This document shows positions 39,144 to 50,155 of a stretch of DNA of 64,000 bases, piece after piece (positions within the stretch are counted from its first letter, which is position 1; each line of letters starts with the position of its first letter). The position numbers and the translations under genes were made by a program. Below the pieces are notes generated by a model, which did not search any database, was not told the DNA's origin, and saw nothing but the letters and a program-made list of their open reading frames with translations. Source of the stretch: Winslowiella toletana (GTDB taxonomy: Bacteria; Pseudomonadota; Gammaproteobacteria; Enterobacterales; Enterobacteriaceae); assembly GCF_032164335.1 (NCBI RefSeq), contig NZ_CP134152.1, forward strand, positions 4,526,001 through 4,590,000. Reading direction: 5' to 3'.

Positions 39144-40340
39144 ATGTCAAAGTTCAAACTGAATACAAAAACGCTGATGTTGTGTGCCTTAACCACCGCG
39201 CTGCTTCCGGGTGCCGCGCTGGCGAAAATCGAAGAGGGTAAGCTGGTTATCTGGATTAACGGAGATAAAGGCTACAACGGACTGGCTGAAGTCGGTAAGA
39301 AGTTTGAACAGGATACCGGCATTAAAGTGACGGTTGAGCATCCCGATAAACTGGAAGAGAAATATCCGCAGGTGGCCTCCACTGGTGACGGCCCGGATAT
39401 TATTTTCTGGGCCCACGATCGTTTTGGTGGCTATGCACAATCTGGCCTGCTGGCAGAGATCACCCCGGACAAAGCGCTACAGGATAAAATCTATCCCTTT
39501 ACCTGGGACGCGGTGCGTTACAACGGTAAGCTGATTGGCTATCCGGTGGCCGTTGAGTCACTGTCGCTGATTTACAATAAAGATCTGCTGCCAGAGCCAC
39601 CGAAAACCTGGGAAGAGATCCCGGCGCTGGATAAACAGCTGCGCGCTAAAGGTAAGAGCGCCATCATGTTTAACCTGCAAGAACCCTACTTCACCTGGCC
39701 AGTGACTGCGGCTGCTGGCGGCTACGCCTTTAAAAAACAGGCAGACGGCAGCTATGACTTGAAAGACGTTGGCGTTGCCAACGAGGGCTCTCAGGCGGGG
39801 CTGCAATTCCTTGTCGACCTGGTGAAAAACAAGCAGCTGAATGCTGATACTGACTATGCCATCGCCGAAGCCGCATTTAATAGGGGCGAAACCGCGATGA
39901 CCATTAATGGTCCGTGGTCATGGGGCAATATCGACAGCGCTAAAGTTAATTACGGCGTCACACTGCTGCCAAGCTTTAAAGGTCAGCCGTCCAAACCCTT
40001 TGTTGGGGTATTGAGTGCGGGTATCAACGCCGCCAGCCCGAATAAAGAGCTGGCTAAAGAGTTTCTTGAGAACTACCTGCTGACTGACGACGGTCTGGCG
40101 AAAGTGAACGCTGACAAACCTCTCGGTGCGGTGGCGCTGAAATCCTATCAGGAGCAGCTGGCGAAAGATCCAAAAATCGCCGCCACCATGGCTAACTCGC
40201 AGAAAGGCGAAGTGATGCCAAACATTCCGCAAATGAGCGCCTTCTGGTACGCCGAACGCACCGCGGTGCTGAATGCGATTAATGGTCGTCAGACGGTGAA
40301 AGCCGCGCTGGAAGATGCGGAAAAGCGTATCACCAAATAA
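39144..40340 (+). CDS. malE: Periplasmic maltose-binding protein
   Basis: MalE captures maltose and maltodextrins for MalFGK2 and signals to the Tar chemoreceptor. The 398-residue precursor has a signal peptide ending near GAALAKIEE and the two-lobed fold, with [40 protein letters not shown] and [30 protein letters not shown] precedes the ATG. It begins malEFG and is divergent from malK. Confidence 0.97.
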   Translation: MSKFKLNTKTLMLCALTTALLPGAALAKIEEGKLVIWINGDKGYNGLAEVGKKFEQDTGIKVTVEHPDKLEEKYPQVASTGDGPDIIFWAHDRFGGYAQSGLLAEITPDKALQDKIYPFTWDAVRYNGKLIGYPVAVESLSLIYNKDLLPEPPKTWEEIPALDKQLRAKGKSAIMFNLQEPYFTWPVTAAAGGYAFKKQADGSYDLKDVGVANEGSQAGLQFLVDLVKNKQLNADTDYAIAEAAFNRGETAMTINGPWSWGNIDSAKVNYGVTLLPSFKGQPSKPFVGVLSAGINAASPNKELAKEFLENYLLTDDGLAKVNADKPLGAVALKSYQEQLAKDPKIAATMANSQKGEVMPNIPQMSAFWYAERTAVLNAINGRQTVKAALEDAEKRITK

Positions 40341-40348
40341 ACCGGTAT

Positions 40349-40369
40349 GGGGCGGCGAGAAGCCGCTCC
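40349..40369 (+). repeat. Hairpin between malE and malF
   Basis: GGGGCGGC pairs with GCCGCTCC (one G-U pair) around a five-base loop. E. coli has a REP palindrome in the same gap that keeps malE mRNA more abundant than malF; this hairpin may act alike. Confidence 0.5.
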
Positions 40370-40406
40370 GTTTTCCGCCCGTATCCTCCAGCAAAAGGAA
40401 TGTTAA

Positions 40407-41945
40407 ATGGCAAAATCTGCATTGTGGTGGCAGCATGACGCCCTGAAGTGGCTGGTTCTTGCCCTCTGTACCCTGTTATCTGGCTATCTGGTCGTCCTGA
40501 TGTATGTGCAGGGTGAATATCTGTTCGCTATTCTGACTCTGGTACTGCTGAGCGTCGGGCTGGCCATTTTCGCCCAGCGTCGCGCTTCCGCCTGGCGCTA
40601 TGTTTACCCGGGCCTTGCCGGTATGGGGCTGTTTGTCCTGTTTCCACTGGCCTGCACTATCGCTATCGCCTTTACCAACTACAGCAGCACCAATCAGCTC
40701 ACCTTTGAGCGGGCGCAACAGGTATTAATGGACCGCCAGTTTCAGGCCGGTGCCGGATATAATTTCAGCCTTTATCCACAGGGTAATCAATGGATTCTGG
40801 CGCTAAACGACGCGGATAACAGCCAGTTAGTATCGCCTCCCTTCAGCTTTGATACAAAAAGTGAGCAAACACTCACACTCACTAAAAGCCAGACTCCTCC
40901 TGATGGTGAAAAAGCCATGCTGCGGATCGTGACGCAAAACCGTCAGGCGCTGGGCTTACTCACTGCCGTGTTGCCCGATGGCAGCAAGGTACGCATGAGT
41001 TCACTGCGTCAGTTCTCCGGCACTCAGCCGCTATATACCCTCGCCGAAAACGGCAGTCTGACCGACAAGCAAACCGGCGTAGTGTGGTGGCCAAACGACG
41101 ACAGCGGCTTTTATCAGACTAAAGATGCAGCCCAGCAATGGACCACGGAAAAGCTCAGTCCGGGATATACCGTGACGGTGGGCTGGAAAAACTTTCTGCG
41201 GGTGATGACCGACGAAGGGATCAAAAAGCCCTTTATGGCCATCTTTGTCTGGACGGTGGTGTTCTCCGCCATCACGGTATTTCTGACGGTCGCCGTTGGC
41301 ATGGTACTCGCCTGCCTGATGCAGTGGGAGTCGCTGAAAGGACGCGCGGTCTACCGTCTACTGCTGATTCTGCCCTATGCGGTACCGGCATTTATTTCAA
41401 TACTGATTTTCAAAGGATTATTTAACCAGAGCTTTGGCGAAATCAACGTGATGCTGCATAACCTGTTCGGGCTTAAACCCGCATGGTTTAGCGACCCGAC
41501 GCTGGCGCGTAGCATGCTGATTATTGTAAATACCTGGCTGGGCTACCCTTACATGATGATTCTCTGTATGGGCCTGCTCAAAGCGATTCCTGAAGATTTG
41601 TATGAAGCCTCGGCAATGGATGGCGCTACGCCAATGCAGAATTTCTTCCGCATCACCTTGCCGCTGCTGATTAAACCGCTGACGCCGTTGATGATCGCCA
41701 GTTTTGCTTTTAACTTTAATAACTTCGTTCTTATTCAGTTGCTTACCAATGGTGGCCCGGATCGTCTCGGCACCACCACGCCAGCCGGATATACCGATTT
41801 GCTGGTCAGCTACACCTGGCGCATCGCCTTTGAAGGCGGCGGTGGACAAGACTTTGGCCTGGCGGCAGCCATTGCCACGCTGATTTTCCTGTTGGTTGGC
41901 GGTCTCGCTATTCTCAACCTGAAAGCCACGCGGATGAAGATTTAG
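40407..41945 (+). CDS. malF: Maltose ABC transporter permease MalF
   Basis: The 512-residue inner-membrane protein has the extra N-terminal helices and the large periplasmic P2 loop (about 95-270) that mark MalF. The EAA coupling motif is EASAMDGATPMQNFFRITLP. AAAGGAATG precedes the ATG at 40407. It pairs with MalG, and MalE docks on the P2 loop. Confidence 0.97.
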   Translation: MAKSALWWQHDALKWLVLALCTLLSGYLVVLMYVQGEYLFAILTLVLLSVGLAIFAQRRASAWRYVYPGLAGMGLFVLFPLACTIAIAFTNYSSTNQLTFERAQQVLMDRQFQAGAGYNFSLYPQGNQWILALNDADNSQLVSPPFSFDTKSEQTLTLTKSQTPPDGEKAMLRIVTQNRQALGLLTAVLPDGSKVRMSSLRQFSGTQPLYTLAENGSLTDKQTGVVWWPNDDSGFYQTKDAAQQWTTEKLSPGYTVTVGWKNFLRVMTDEGIKKPFMAIFVWTVVFSAITVFLTVAVGMVLACLMQWESLKGRAVYRLLLILPYAVPAFISILIFKGLFNQSFGEINVMLHNLFGLKPAWFSDPTLARSMLIIVNTWLGYPYMMILCMGLLKAIPEDLYEASAMDGATPMQNFFRITLPLLIKPLTPLMIASFAFNFNNFVLIQLLTNGGPDRLGTTTPAGYTDLLVSYTWRIAFEGGGGQDFGLAAAIATLIFLLVGGLAILNLKATRMKI

Positions 41946-41960
41946 TAAGGAGTAACGTTT

Positions 41961-42851
41961 ATGGCTATCGTACAACCGAAATCTCAAAAGCTGCGGCTAC
42001 TGTTTACTCACCTGCTGCTGCTAAGTTTTATCGCGCTGATTATGTATCCGCTGCTAATGGTGTTGGCGATTTCGCTGCGTCCCGGCAACTACTCGATTGG
42101 CAGCCTGCTGCCCGAGCATATCTCGTGGGATCACTGGAAGCTGGCGCTGGGCTTTTCGGTTACCCACGAAAACGGTAGCGTAACGCCGCCGCCGTTCCCG
42201 GTGCTGTTGTGGTTATGGAATTCAGTGAAGGTAGCGGCGATTACCGCCATTGGCATTGTGGCGCTGTCGACCACCTGTGCCTACGCCTTTGCCCGTATGC
42301 GTTTTCGCGGCAAATCCAGCCTGTTAAAAGGAATGCTGATTTTTCAAATGTTCCCGGCAGTACTGTCGCTGGTCGCACTCTATGCCTTGTTTGATCGTCT
42401 CGGTCAGTACATCCCGTTTATCGGGCTGAATACCCACGCCGGGCTGATATTCGCCTACCTCGGTGGTATCGCGCTGCATGTCTGGACGATTAAAGGCTAT
42501 TTTGAAACGATTGATGGTTCGCTGGAAGAAGCGGCAGCGCTGGATGGCGCAACGCCGTGGCAGGCATTCCGCCTGATTCTGCTGCCGCTGTCGGTGCCGA
42601 TTTTAGCCGTTGTGTTTATTCTGTCGTTTATTGCCGCCGTGACCGAAGTACCGGTCGCCTCGCTGCTGCTGCGTGACGTCAACAGCTACACGCTGGCGGT
42701 GGGCATGCAGCAATATCTGAATCCGCAGAACTATTTGTGGGGGGATTTCGCCGCGGCTGCGGTGCTCTCTGCCCTGCCAATCACTCTCGTCTTCCTGCTG
42801 GCACAGCGCTGGCTGGTTAATGGCTTAACCGCCGGTGGGGTGAAGGGCTAA
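41961..42851 (+). CDS. malG: Maltose ABC transporter permease MalG
   Basis: The 296 residues equal E. coli MalG. Six membrane helices, the periplasmic segment after [11 protein letters not shown], and the EAA loop [20 protein letters not shown] are present. TAAGGAG precedes the ATG, 15 bases after malF. It completes MalFGK2. Confidence 0.97.
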   Translation: MAIVQPKSQKLRLLFTHLLLLSFIALIMYPLLMVLAISLRPGNYSIGSLLPEHISWDHWKLALGFSVTHENGSVTPPPFPVLLWLWNSVKVAAITAIGIVALSTTCAYAFARMRFRGKSSLLKGMLIFQMFPAVLSLVALYALFDRLGQYIPFIGLNTHAGLIFAYLGGIALHVWTIKGYFETIDGSLEEAAALDGATPWQAFRLILLPLSVPILAVVFILSFIAAVTEVPVASLLLRDVNSYTLAVGMQQYLNPQNYLWGDFAAAAVLSALPITLVFLLAQRWLVNGLTAGGVKG

Positions 42852-42862
42852 AATTCTCTATT

Positions 42863-42910
42863 ATTGCCACTGTTAGTCATTGCCACTGTTAGTCATTGCC
42901 ATTGCAAGTC
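42863..42910 (+). repeat. Three tandem 16-base repeats after malG
   Basis: ATTGCCACTGTTAGTC occurs twice in succession (42863-42878, 42879-42894), and a third copy, ATTGCCATTGCAAGTC (42895-42910), differs at three positions. They lie between the malG stop and its terminator. Confidence 0.85.
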
Positions 42911-42921
42911 CCTGTGTTTTC

Positions 42922-42947
42922 GGCGGCCATCAGGCCGCCTTTTTTTT
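42922..42947 (+). terminator. Rho-independent terminator after malG
   Basis: GGCGGCC / GGCCGCC arms with an ATCA loop are followed by eight T residues. The T run overlaps the convergent psiE stop codon. Confidence 0.85.
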
Positions 42948-43344
42948 ATTCGCGCTTCAGACGATTACTGTTCGCCAACCACAGCGTGACCACCAGGATC
43001 AGGATTGCCCCTGAGTAAGCCAGCGTATCAAACGGGTTCTTATGGTCGACAATAATCAGACGAATAATCGCAGTGATACCGATATAGACAAAGTAGCGCA
43101 GCGGAAAGTGATAGCCCGACTGAAAATACTTCACAATCAGCGCGATAAACTCAAAATAGAGAAAATAGATGACGATGCCTTCAATCAGCAGATAGGACGA
43201 TGCCTGTTCGCCAGTATTCAGCAGCACATTGGCTAAGTGAATGGTTTCCTTACCCAAAAAGATAATCAAAATGACGCCAAGCACCAGCAAGCCGATGTTT
43301 AACACCATCTGCAGCGCTTGTGCAATACGCGTTCCGGTAATCAT
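42946..43344 (-). CDS. psiE: Phosphate-starvation-inducible protein PsiE
   Basis: The 132-residue inner-membrane protein has four helices and the conserved [20 protein letters not shown] and [10 protein letters not shown] blocks of PsiE, a phosphate-starvation gene of unknown function in E. coli. The ATG at 43344 has GAGGG eight bases upstream; a GTG 12 codons earlier is less likely. It lies between malG and yjbH, as in E. coli. Confidence 0.93.
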   Translation of the reverse strand: MITGTRIAQALQMVLNIGLLVLGVILIIFLGKETIHLANVLLNTGEQASSYLLIEGIVIYFLYFEFIALIVKYFQSGYHFPLRYFVYIGITAIIRLIIVDHKNPFDTLAYSGAILILVVTLWLANSNRLKRE

Positions 43345-43487
43345 GTTCACACCCTCAACATTATTGTTATTAGTCGGCACAGGCCGAGGTCAACAATATG
43401 CTTTAGTGTGACGAAGATCACAAGTTATCGTATAGGGAGGATAAAAATTAATCAGGGCGACAAAGTGCCGCCCCGAAGTCAGTGCAA

Positions 43488-45578
43488 TTAACGGAAGTTA
43501 ATATCTCTGTCACTGGTCATATTATACAGCTGGTACTTACGACCCAGCATCTGACCACCATCACGCGTCAGCGGGGTCCAGTTGACCTGCGCACGACCGC
43601 GTACCGGATTCACGCTGAACAGATCCATTGGAATAGAGATATAGAAACCTTTGGTGAAGTCACCCTCGCCATACTCTTCTTTGGATACGTTAGTCAGGCT
43701 GACATAGCTACCGACAGTGATACCGCTGTCGAACTGTTTCGAAATATCGACGGTGCCGCCTTTATCTTTTGCCAGATACTGACCAACGCTGACTTTCACC
43801 AGTACACCATCCATAAACTGCGGCTGCCAGTAACCGGTTAAATGACCGGTTGGCGCTTTATAATCGGTGAACTTCATCATGTTATCCCAGTCACGTTGCT
43901 TCACGTAATTGGCATCAACACCGACTGCCCAGCTGGAATCCAGCGGACGATAAAGGACTTCCGCACCGGCACCACCGAACATCGTCTCCAGATAACCACC
44001 GTATACCTGGCCATAGAAACCGTTACCCAGGTACTGTAAGTAGTTGGCCTGCAGGTTATTAATGTAAACGTCATTCTGCACATATTCACGCACGTGAGTA
44101 CGCACACGCGGCAGTTTGGAGTCATTCGGCGGATTGGTGTAATTGAATTTATTGTAGTTATTGGCGATGTTAGCAAACAGCCCGCCCCCAACCATTAAAT
44201 GGTCGGTTAACCAGTAATCGGCGTTACCCATCACGCCAACCTGATACATATAGAAACTTTCCGGGCCACCAAATGACTGGTTCAGTATCGGCGACAGGCT
44301 GTAGTTCAGGCTGTCTTTTTCGATATAGTAACCCTGCTCGGTTTTACCCGGATCAACCGGGTTAACGCGCTGCTGATCCAGCGTTTTCTCATGACCCAGC
44401 GGATAACCTTCCAACTGCTCACGCAGGCTGTCTACTTTAGTCACGGTGGTAACTTGCGGCATGTTGTAACGCGTTTGCGTCACTTTCAACGTATCGACGT
44501 TCTGCGGCAGATTATTCATCATGATACGGTTGGCGCGATCGACGCCTTCCTGAGTATCGCGATATTTATACTGCTCACCGGTAACGTACAGGGTATTGCC
44601 TTTCATCTGGATATTCGGTGCATCCAGGCCAGCGTTATATTTCAGGTCACTGAGTTGGGATCCCGCCACTGTCGTTTGCAAAAACTCCGACTGCGGATTT
44701 GGCCGATAAGCCGGTTTTGGCGTGTCGATCTTCGGCTGACGCAGGTCGTTGAAGTTGGTGCGCAGGGTCAAGCCCGCCATCAGCGTATTGCCGCGCTCAT
44801 AGCTGACATTAACATCGGCCCAGTCGGTAATGCGGTAAATCGCACCGACGTTGACCTTACTGCTCTGTCTCAGCTTACCGGCAAAGTCACCCTGATAATC
44901 ATTGCCTTCATACTCTGCTTTCAGGCGCAGCGGCTGCCAGGGCGTCTGATACTCTACGCCGCCAAACAGCGCCGACGGGCCACGGAACATGTTGTCGGCG
45001 TCAATCGAGCCGGTCGAGCCGCCATTACTCCGGGTACAGTATTTATCGCTGGCTTCACAAAACGGATTTTTTACCGTGCCGCTGTTACCAAGATAACCCC
45101 AGGCAAAGCCGAGGGTAAAATCAAGCGGGCCCCAGGCTTTACTCGCTACCAGATATTCACTGTCAAACAGGCCGGTACCGCCGAGATCGCGCGTACCAAT
45201 TGCCACTTCCGGCAGCCAGTACCCCTCATTCCACAGGCGCAGTTTCAGATCAAACGCTTTATCTTTATAGCTTTGATTGCCACTGAACTCCTGGACTCCA
45301 CTGTAGAGACGGGTTCTGACGTCGGTGTAACGAATTGTCGCTTCCAGCCAGGAGAACAGCTGAACGGAAGAGGAGTAAAAACGGTATTGATCGTTCCAGC
45401 GGTAGTTAAGGCTAAACTCACCCTCTTTCGACATACGCGCAGTCGGCACCTGCATCAGGCCGACACCACCGAAATCTGACTGTGATGGCCCAACCGGATC
45501 GGGCTTGATGGCCGCCTGGGCCTGACAGGCGCAGGCAATCGAAATGGATAAGAAGCTGAGAAGATAACGTTTTTTCAT
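43488..45578 (-). CDS. yjbH: Exopolysaccharide-associated outer-membrane protein YjbH
   Basis: YjbH is the large beta-barrel-type lipoprotein-like member of yjbEFGH, which promotes production of an exopolysaccharide under Rcs control in E. coli. The 696-residue precursor has a signal peptide ([16 protein letters not shown]), the family start [20 protein letters not shown], and repeated strand patterns through to the C-terminal DINFR. Its start shares one base with the yjbG stop, so translation is coupled. Confidence 0.94.
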   Translation of the reverse strand: MKKRYLLSFLSISIACACQAQAAIKPDPVGPSQSDFGGVGLMQVPTARMSKEGEFSLNYRWNDQYRFYSSSVQLFSWLEATIRYTDVRTRLYSGVQEFSGNQSYKDKAFDLKLRLWNEGYWLPEVAIGTRDLGGTGLFDSEYLVASKAWGPLDFTLGFAWGYLGNSGTVKNPFCEASDKYCTRSNGGSTGSIDADNMFRGPSALFGGVEYQTPWQPLRLKAEYEGNDYQGDFAGKLRQSSKVNVGAIYRITDWADVNVSYERGNTLMAGLTLRTNFNDLRQPKIDTPKPAYRPNPQSEFLQTTVAGSQLSDLKYNAGLDAPNIQMKGNTLYVTGEQYKYRDTQEGVDRANRIMMNNLPQNVDTLKVTQTRYNMPQVTTVTKVDSLREQLEGYPLGHEKTLDQQRVNPVDPGKTEQGYYIEKDSLNYSLSPILNQSFGGPESFYMYQVGVMGNADYWLTDHLMVGGGLFANIANNYNKFNYTNPPNDSKLPRVRTHVREYVQNDVYINNLQANYLQYLGNGFYGQVYGGYLETMFGGAGAEVLYRPLDSSWAVGVDANYVKQRDWDNMMKFTDYKAPTGHLTGYWQPQFMDGVLVKVSVGQYLAKDKGGTVDISKQFDSGITVGSYVSLTNVSKEEYGEGDFTKGFYISIPMDLFSVNPVRGRAQVNWTPLTRDGGQMLGRKYQLYNMTSDRDINFR

Positions 45579-46321
45579 CAGTCAGGGATCCGGTGCGTCA
45601 GTACAGAAATGATTTGTTGATTCAGGTCTTTATAGGCAGCGGGCAGCGACCAGGAAGAGAAACCAATATAGATAATCGAGCCCGGTTCGACTTCAACATA
45701 GCGATGGTTCCAGTAAGCGACCGGAGCCTCGGTAACGTCACCCGAAGGTGCAATCACCACGGCGATATTGCGATCTGCGCCGTCCAGACGATCGTGTCCG
45801 TCAAGATAATCGCGCGTATCGCCGCCCGGCTGCCAGCTGACTTTGCCACTGCCGGTAATAGCACCGAACAAGGTCACTGAGTTGGGCTTTGGCAGGGTAT
45901 AGACGCTGTATTCACCTTCCAGACGACGATTCAGTTCCGGGCGCATACGCAGCCAGTCCGGATCGAGGTTAGCTGGCAGGCGGCCAGTCACCTTAATGGC
46001 TGACAGCTGCTGAATGACGTTATTAATTGCCGCCGCTTTTTCGCCTGAGCTTTGCGCGGCATAGCCTTTCAGGCGTGCCATCAGCTGCTGATACTGTTGT
46101 TCCGCTACGGCAGTCGCCAGCTTGTCGCTAATCACCGTACCTGGCCACCAGGTTTTTCCCTGCAGTGCAGGGCTGGCCACTAACTGCGACAGATTCGCCG
46201 CATGACTGACGATTGAGATCTCTTTTTTCCCAGGATAGTAAACACTTACCTGGCTATCCGCGTTGGCGCTAATAGACAGGCATGAACAGATGCCTGCGAG
46301 AAATAATGTGGTTTTTTTCAT
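45578..46321 (-). CDS. yjbG: Exopolysaccharide operon periplasmic protein YjbG
   Basis: The 247-residue precursor has a signal peptide ending near SISANADS and a GfcC-like periplasmic fold (capsule-biosynthesis GfcC family), with the late [20 protein letters not shown] block. It overlaps yjbF by four bases (ATGA) and yjbH by one, so the operon is tightly coupled. Confidence 0.92.
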   Translation of the reverse strand: MKKTTLFLAGICSCLSISANADSQVSVYYPGKKEISIVSHAANLSQLVASPALQGKTWWPGTVISDKLATAVAEQQYQQLMARLKGYAAQSSGEKAAAINNVIQQLSAIKVTGRLPANLDPDWLRMRPELNRRLEGEYSVYTLPKPNSVTLFGAITGSGKVSWQPGGDTRDYLDGHDRLDGADRNIAVVIAPSGDVTEAPVAYWNHRYVEVEPGSIIYIGFSSWSLPAAYKDLNQQIISVLTHRIPD

Positions 46322-46965
46322 GATTTAGCCGGCTTCAGGATGGTGGTTTCAACATGAATAGAGTCAGCGCCTGCCGACTGGCTGGTCTGGCGGACCTGTC
46401 CCGAAATGGCATCAACCCAGAAGATGTTTTCCCACGATGCACCATTAGCCGCGATCTCTACCGATTCACGATAAACCCGGCAGGCAACCTGCTCGCCAGC
46501 AATGCTCAGCAGCTGATCTTTTTCACGAGTAAAACGTGAAACGGCGGTGCCCGAACGCAACTGGCCTTTTTCGGTCCAGCTCAGGGTACGTGTCCAGCTT
46601 GCGCCATTGGCAATGTTCAGAGGATTAGCCAGCGGATCTTGTTGCAGATTGTTGATATCTTTCAGGTTGTCCGGCAAGCCAAGGGTTCTGACTACGCGTC
46701 CGTGACGGGTAACCAGCATCGCTTTATCCTGAGTGACCCATTTCTGTTCGCCATTTTCGTTATAGCCCAGCACCACGAAAATACGCTGTCCGCCATCAAT
46801 TCGCAGATACATGCTGGCATAAGGCAGTGACTGGATTTTTTCATTAGTAAGCGTAACGTCATCGCTGCCGGTCACGGCTCTTTTTAGGGATTCGCCAACG
46901 CCCAGCTGAGTCTGGGTACAAGCCTGAAGCAACAGGCAGAGAAGCAGTAATGGAATATGTCGCAC
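46318..46965 (-). CDS. yjbF: Exopolysaccharide operon lipoprotein YjbF
   Basis: The 215-residue precursor begins at a GTG (46965) with ACAGGGA seven bases upstream. It has a lipobox LLLQAC, so it should be an outer-membrane lipoprotein of the YjbF/GfcB family. An earlier GTG at 47013 lies in a hairpin and would spoil the signal peptide. YVRTLGLPDNLKD-like and WTRTLSWTEKGQL segments fit GfcB proteins. Confidence 0.92.
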   Translation of the reverse strand: MRHIPLLLLCLLLQACTQTQLGVGESLKRAVTGSDDVTLTNEKIQSLPYASMYLRIDGGQRIFVVLGYNENGEQKWVTQDKAMLVTRHGRVVRTLGLPDNLKDINNLQQDPLANPLNIANGASWTRTLSWTEKGQLRSGTAVSRFTREKDQLLSIAGEQVACRVYRESVEIAANGASWENIFWVDAISGQVRQTSQSAGADSIHVETTILKPAKS

Positions 46966-47043
46966 CTGTGTATCCCTGTACTTAATTCCGACAAAGTCAA
47001 AAAATAACCACACGGCTGTGTGGTTATGTTTAATTAAGCCAAC

Positions 47044-47274
47044 TTAACGCGTTGTGCTCGTGGTGGTAGTGGTACCGGTATTAGAGCTGTCACCATCAGA
47101 GGCGATCAGAGCAATACCTAACAGCGCACCCACTGCACCAAGACCAACTGCCGTAGAGTCACCAGATGACATTGTATTGGCATTGTCACCTGCGGCATCA
47201 CCTGGCGCGGCGAACGCGGCAGATGCGGCTGCGAAGTACATTACGGCTGCAGTAGCACATAATATTTTTTTCAT
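47044..47274 (-). CDS. yjbE: Small secreted protein YjbE
   Basis: The 76-residue precursor has a signal peptide ending near AAFAAPGD and a low-complexity Gly/Ser/Thr tail (GTTTTTSTTR), as in E. coli YjbE (80). It is first in yjbEFGH. A CCACACAGCCGTGTGG hairpin between yjbE and yjbF may lower downstream expression. The ATG at 47274 gives the standard MKK start; two upstream in-frame ATGs are possible. Confidence 0.88.
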   Translation of the reverse strand: MKKILCATAAVMYFAAASAAFAAPGDAAGDNANTMSSGDSTAVGLGAVGALLGIALIASDGDSSNTGTTTTTSTTR

Positions 47275-47747
47275 AACTAACATTCCCTTCATCAGATGAA
47301 TGGATAACAGGCCCGGATGGATTCCGGGACTTGTGAGTATAGGGCAACCAAATGCCAGAAATTAGTGGCCGAACCGCGGCTAAAATGGCGTGCATTAACA
47401 GGTCGAAATGACAGCAATACAGCTTTAATTAACAATTTGAGATATTTCATCGCAAATTGACCATATAAAATTACAAAAATTAAACATATGGCAGGATTTT
47501 CATCTGAATGAATCTGATTTATTGCCGGAACGAGGAAAAGTGGAAGGATTAGCAGGAAGAACTTAAATTTAACTTAAAAATTAATACGTTAGATTGTGAA
47601 AACATCAGAAAAAGTCGCTTTTTCTGCGCGATTGTTTCAGATTAATCTTGCATTAAATACCGCAATTACGCAGTTTTTTCAGAATAAACTGAGGACGATT
47701 TTCATCATTCTGCCAGTTTTAACCTCTGAAAATGCCAACCAGATCGC
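47275..47747. other. Long AT-rich region upstream of yjbE
   Basis: About 470 bases contain the yjbE promoter region, read on the minus strand, and no ORF. TGAGATATTTCATC (47438-47451) weakly resembles an RcsAB box (about 8 of 14). No JUMPstart/ops element was seen. The length and AT-richness are usual for an exopolysaccharide operon controlled by Rcs and H-NS. Confidence 0.45.
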
Positions 47748-47784
47748 ATAAGTTCAGTATTTCAGGACGAAATACTGAACTTAT
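47748..47784. repeat. Perfect 16-base-pair hairpin after pgi
   Basis: ATAAGTTCAGTATTTC and its exact complement are separated by AGGAC. It lies about 30 bases beyond the pgi stop, after a second hairpin, GGCCAG/CTGGCC. It lacks a T run in either direction. Confidence 0.85.
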
Positions 47785-47815
47785 TAATGGGCCAGACAGG
47801 CTGGCCACTTAACAA

Positions 47816-49465
47816 TTATTTACGCCAGGATTTATAGCGATTAATCAGACCATTGGTTGAGCTGTCATGGCTGTTAATCGCTTCTTCTCCACCCAGCTCA
47901 GGCAGAATACGGTTAGCCAGCTGTTTACCCAGCTCCACGCCCCACTGATCGAAAGTAAAGATATTGAGGATGGCACCCTGAGTGAAGATTTTATGCTCAT
48001 ACAACGCAATCAGCGCACCGAGGCTGAATGGGGTGATATCACGCAGCAAAATTGAGTTGGTCGGGCGGTTACCTTCAAACACTTTGAAAGGTGCCACATG
48101 CTCTACAGACTGCGCATCTTTACCGGCATCAGCAAACTCTTTTTCCACCACTTCACGCGACTTACCAAACGCCAGCGCTTCGGTCTGGGCAAAGAAGTTC
48201 GACAGCAGTTTTGCGTGATGATCGCTGAGCGGATTATGACTGATTGCCGGCGCGATAAAATCACAAGGGATCAGCTTGGTGCCCTGGTGAATCAGCTGGT
48301 AGAACGCATGCTGACCGTTGGTACCTGGCTCACCCCAGATGATTGGGCCAGTCTGATAATTGACTGGCGTGCCATTGCGGTCAACATACTTACCGTTGGA
48401 CTCCATATTGCCCTGCTGGAAATAGGCAGCAAAGCGATGCATGTACTGATCGTAAGGCAGAATCGCTTCGGTCTCAGCACCAAAGAAATTGTTGTACCAG
48501 ATGCCAATCAACGCCAGCAGCACCGGCAGGTTTTTCTCCGCTGGCGTTTCAGCGAAGTGTTTATCCATCGCGTGCGCGCCGCTCAGCAACTGCTCAAAGT
48601 TGTCATAGCCGACTGACAGGATGATCGACAGGCCAATCGCCGACCACAGCGAATAGCGGCCACCGACCCAATCCCAGAATTCGAACATATTGTTGGTGTC
48701 GATGCCGAACTCGCCCACCGCTTTGGCGTTGGTGGAGAGCGCAGCAAAGTGTTTTGCCACGTGTTGTTCATCACCGGCAGTTTGCAGGAACCAGTCGCGC
48801 GCGCTGTGGGCGTTAGTCATGGTTTCCTGAGTGGTGAAGGTTTTCGAAGCCACCAGGAACAGCGTGGTTTCTGGATTAACGTTCTTCAGCGTTTCAGCAA
48901 TATGAGTGCCGTCAACGTTAGAAACAAAATGCATATTCAGGTGATTTTTATACGGGCGCAGCGCCTCAGTCACCATAAAAGGTCCCAGGTCAGAACCACC
49001 GATACCAATGTTAACCACATCGGTAATTGGCTTGCCGGTATAGCCTTTCCATTCGCCGCTGATAATGCGCTCTGAGAAGCCTTTCATCTTCGCCAGCACC
49101 GCATTCACTTCTGGCATAACGTCTTTACCGTCTACCAGAATTGGCGTGTTGCTGCGGTTACGCAGCGCCACGTGCAAAACCGCACGCTCTTCGGTGCGGT
49201 TAATTTTCTCACCGGCAAACATCGATTTGATCGCGCCTTGCAGATCGGTCTCTTTTGCCAGCGCCTGAAGCTTATCGAGGGTTTCACTGGTAATACGGTT
49301 TTTTGAGAAATCCACCAGCATCTGATCGTCAAAGGTGGCAGAGAATTTCGCAAAACGATCGCCATCTTTGGCAAAAAGATCGGCGATCTGGACATCTTTC
49401 ATCTGTTCAAAATGCTGCTGCAGCGCTTGCCAGGCAGCGGTTTGTGTCGGATTGATATTTTTCAT
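47816..49465 (-). CDS. pgi: Glucose-6-phosphate isomerase
   Basis: Pgi interconverts glucose 6-phosphate and fructose 6-phosphate. The 549 residues equal E. coli Pgi. [56 protein letters not shown] and the catalytic Glu in [13 protein letters not shown] are intact. It is divergent from lysC. Confidence 0.98.
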   Translation of the reverse strand: MKNINPTQTAAWQALQQHFEQMKDVQIADLFAKDGDRFAKFSATFDDQMLVDFSKNRITSETLDKLQALAKETDLQGAIKSMFAGEKINRTEERAVLHVALRNRSNTPILVDGKDVMPEVNAVLAKMKGFSERIISGEWKGYTGKPITDVVNIGIGGSDLGPFMVTEALRPYKNHLNMHFVSNVDGTHIAETLKNVNPETTLFLVASKTFTTQETMTNAHSARDWFLQTAGDEQHVAKHFAALSTNAKAVGEFGIDTNNMFEFWDWVGGRYSLWSAIGLSIILSVGYDNFEQLLSGAHAMDKHFAETPAEKNLPVLLALIGIWYNNFFGAETEAILPYDQYMHRFAAYFQQGNMESNGKYVDRNGTPVNYQTGPIIWGEPGTNGQHAFYQLIHQGTKLIPCDFIAPAISHNPLSDHHAKLLSNFFAQTEALAFGKSREVVEKEFADAGKDAQSVEHVAPFKVFEGNRPTNSILLRDITPFSLGALIALYEHKIFTQGAILNIFTFDQWGVELGKQLANRILPELGGEEAINSHDSSTNGLINRYKSWRK

Positions 49466-49814
49466 AACAACACTCTTTTTTATTTAAGAACCGTAATTCA
49501 GACCGGATGCCATCTTACCCGTTACCAGGAACCAACTTCCCTTTTCCTGCAACAGGTTACGGCTATCATTTCCGGAACTGCTCGTAATTCAGGCTGCGAT
49601 AATGATTCCCGCACAGCTTTTCAGTATGACTATGGTTGCTGAAGAAAGGCAAAAAATTATGGCGTTATCTTGCGGCGTCAAAACCCTTAACGCATTGTGC
49701 TGCGTCATTAACCCTGACGTCATTTACTCACTTTAAGCCTCAGCCTGACGTGCCGCTTGATTGCTTGTGCGCTGACATCAAACGATTAAATGAAAATTGA
49801 TCATCCGCCAAACG
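49466..49814. other. pgi upstream region
   Basis: About 350 bases between pgi and the lysC promoter hold the pgi promoter region on the minus strand. No ORF with a ribosome site or clear operator was seen. Confidence 0.45.
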
Positions 49815-49843
49815 TTGACAGCGAAGCCAGAAACCGATATTTC
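49815..49843 (+). promoter_or_regulatory. lysC promoter
   Basis: TTGACA (49815-49820), a 17-base spacer, and TATTTC (49838-49843) lie just before the lysine riboswitch. Confidence 0.75.
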
Positions 49844-49851
49844 TAAGCAAC

Positions 49852-50066
49852 TACTTGCGCACGTGTGCGCAAGCCAGAAGAGGCGCGTCGCCCAGGTAGT
49901 GTGTCGGAGGAACCGAATCCGATGAAGGCACACAAGGGGGTGCGACGCCGAGATATCTTACATACGGAGTGTAAGATATCGACTGCAGGGGCTGAATCCC
50001 CTGGGTTGTCACCAGGACCGTTCGGCAGTCGGACGATCTGCAAGGTGGGGCGCTTCTGGGTGTATC
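49852..50066 (+). promoter_or_regulatory. Lysine riboswitch (L box)
   Basis: The leader is a close copy of the E. coli lysC L box. CTTGCGCACGTGTGCGCAAG forms the first paired element and is followed by CCAGAAGAGGCGCG, the GGAGGAACCGAATCC loop, GGGGGTGCGACGCCGAG, CAGGGGCTGAATCCCCTGGG, GTTGTCACCAGGACCGTTCG, and the closing GCGCTTCTGGGTG. Lysine binding should hide the ribosome site of lysC and expose RNase E sites, as in E. coli. Confidence 0.96.
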
Positions 50067-50155
50067 GTAGTCATTCCTTTCTACGTCTGCCCCGTATCCC
50101 GCTCTTACCTTGTGCCAAGCCTGATGATTTATCCTGACACGAGGTAGTCAATTTA

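Noticed and set aside
42863-42910. Possible CRISPR array
   Set aside because: The three 16-base units are contiguous without spacers and no cas gene is present.
44391-45479. Long plus-strand frame inside yjbH (362 codons)
   Set aside because: It is antisense to a well-supported gene, has no ribosome site and resembles no known protein.
47275-47747. JUMPstart/ops element or strong RcsAB box before yjbE
   Set aside because: No GGCGGTAGC-type ops core was found, and the best RcsAB-like match is only about 8 of 14 positions.
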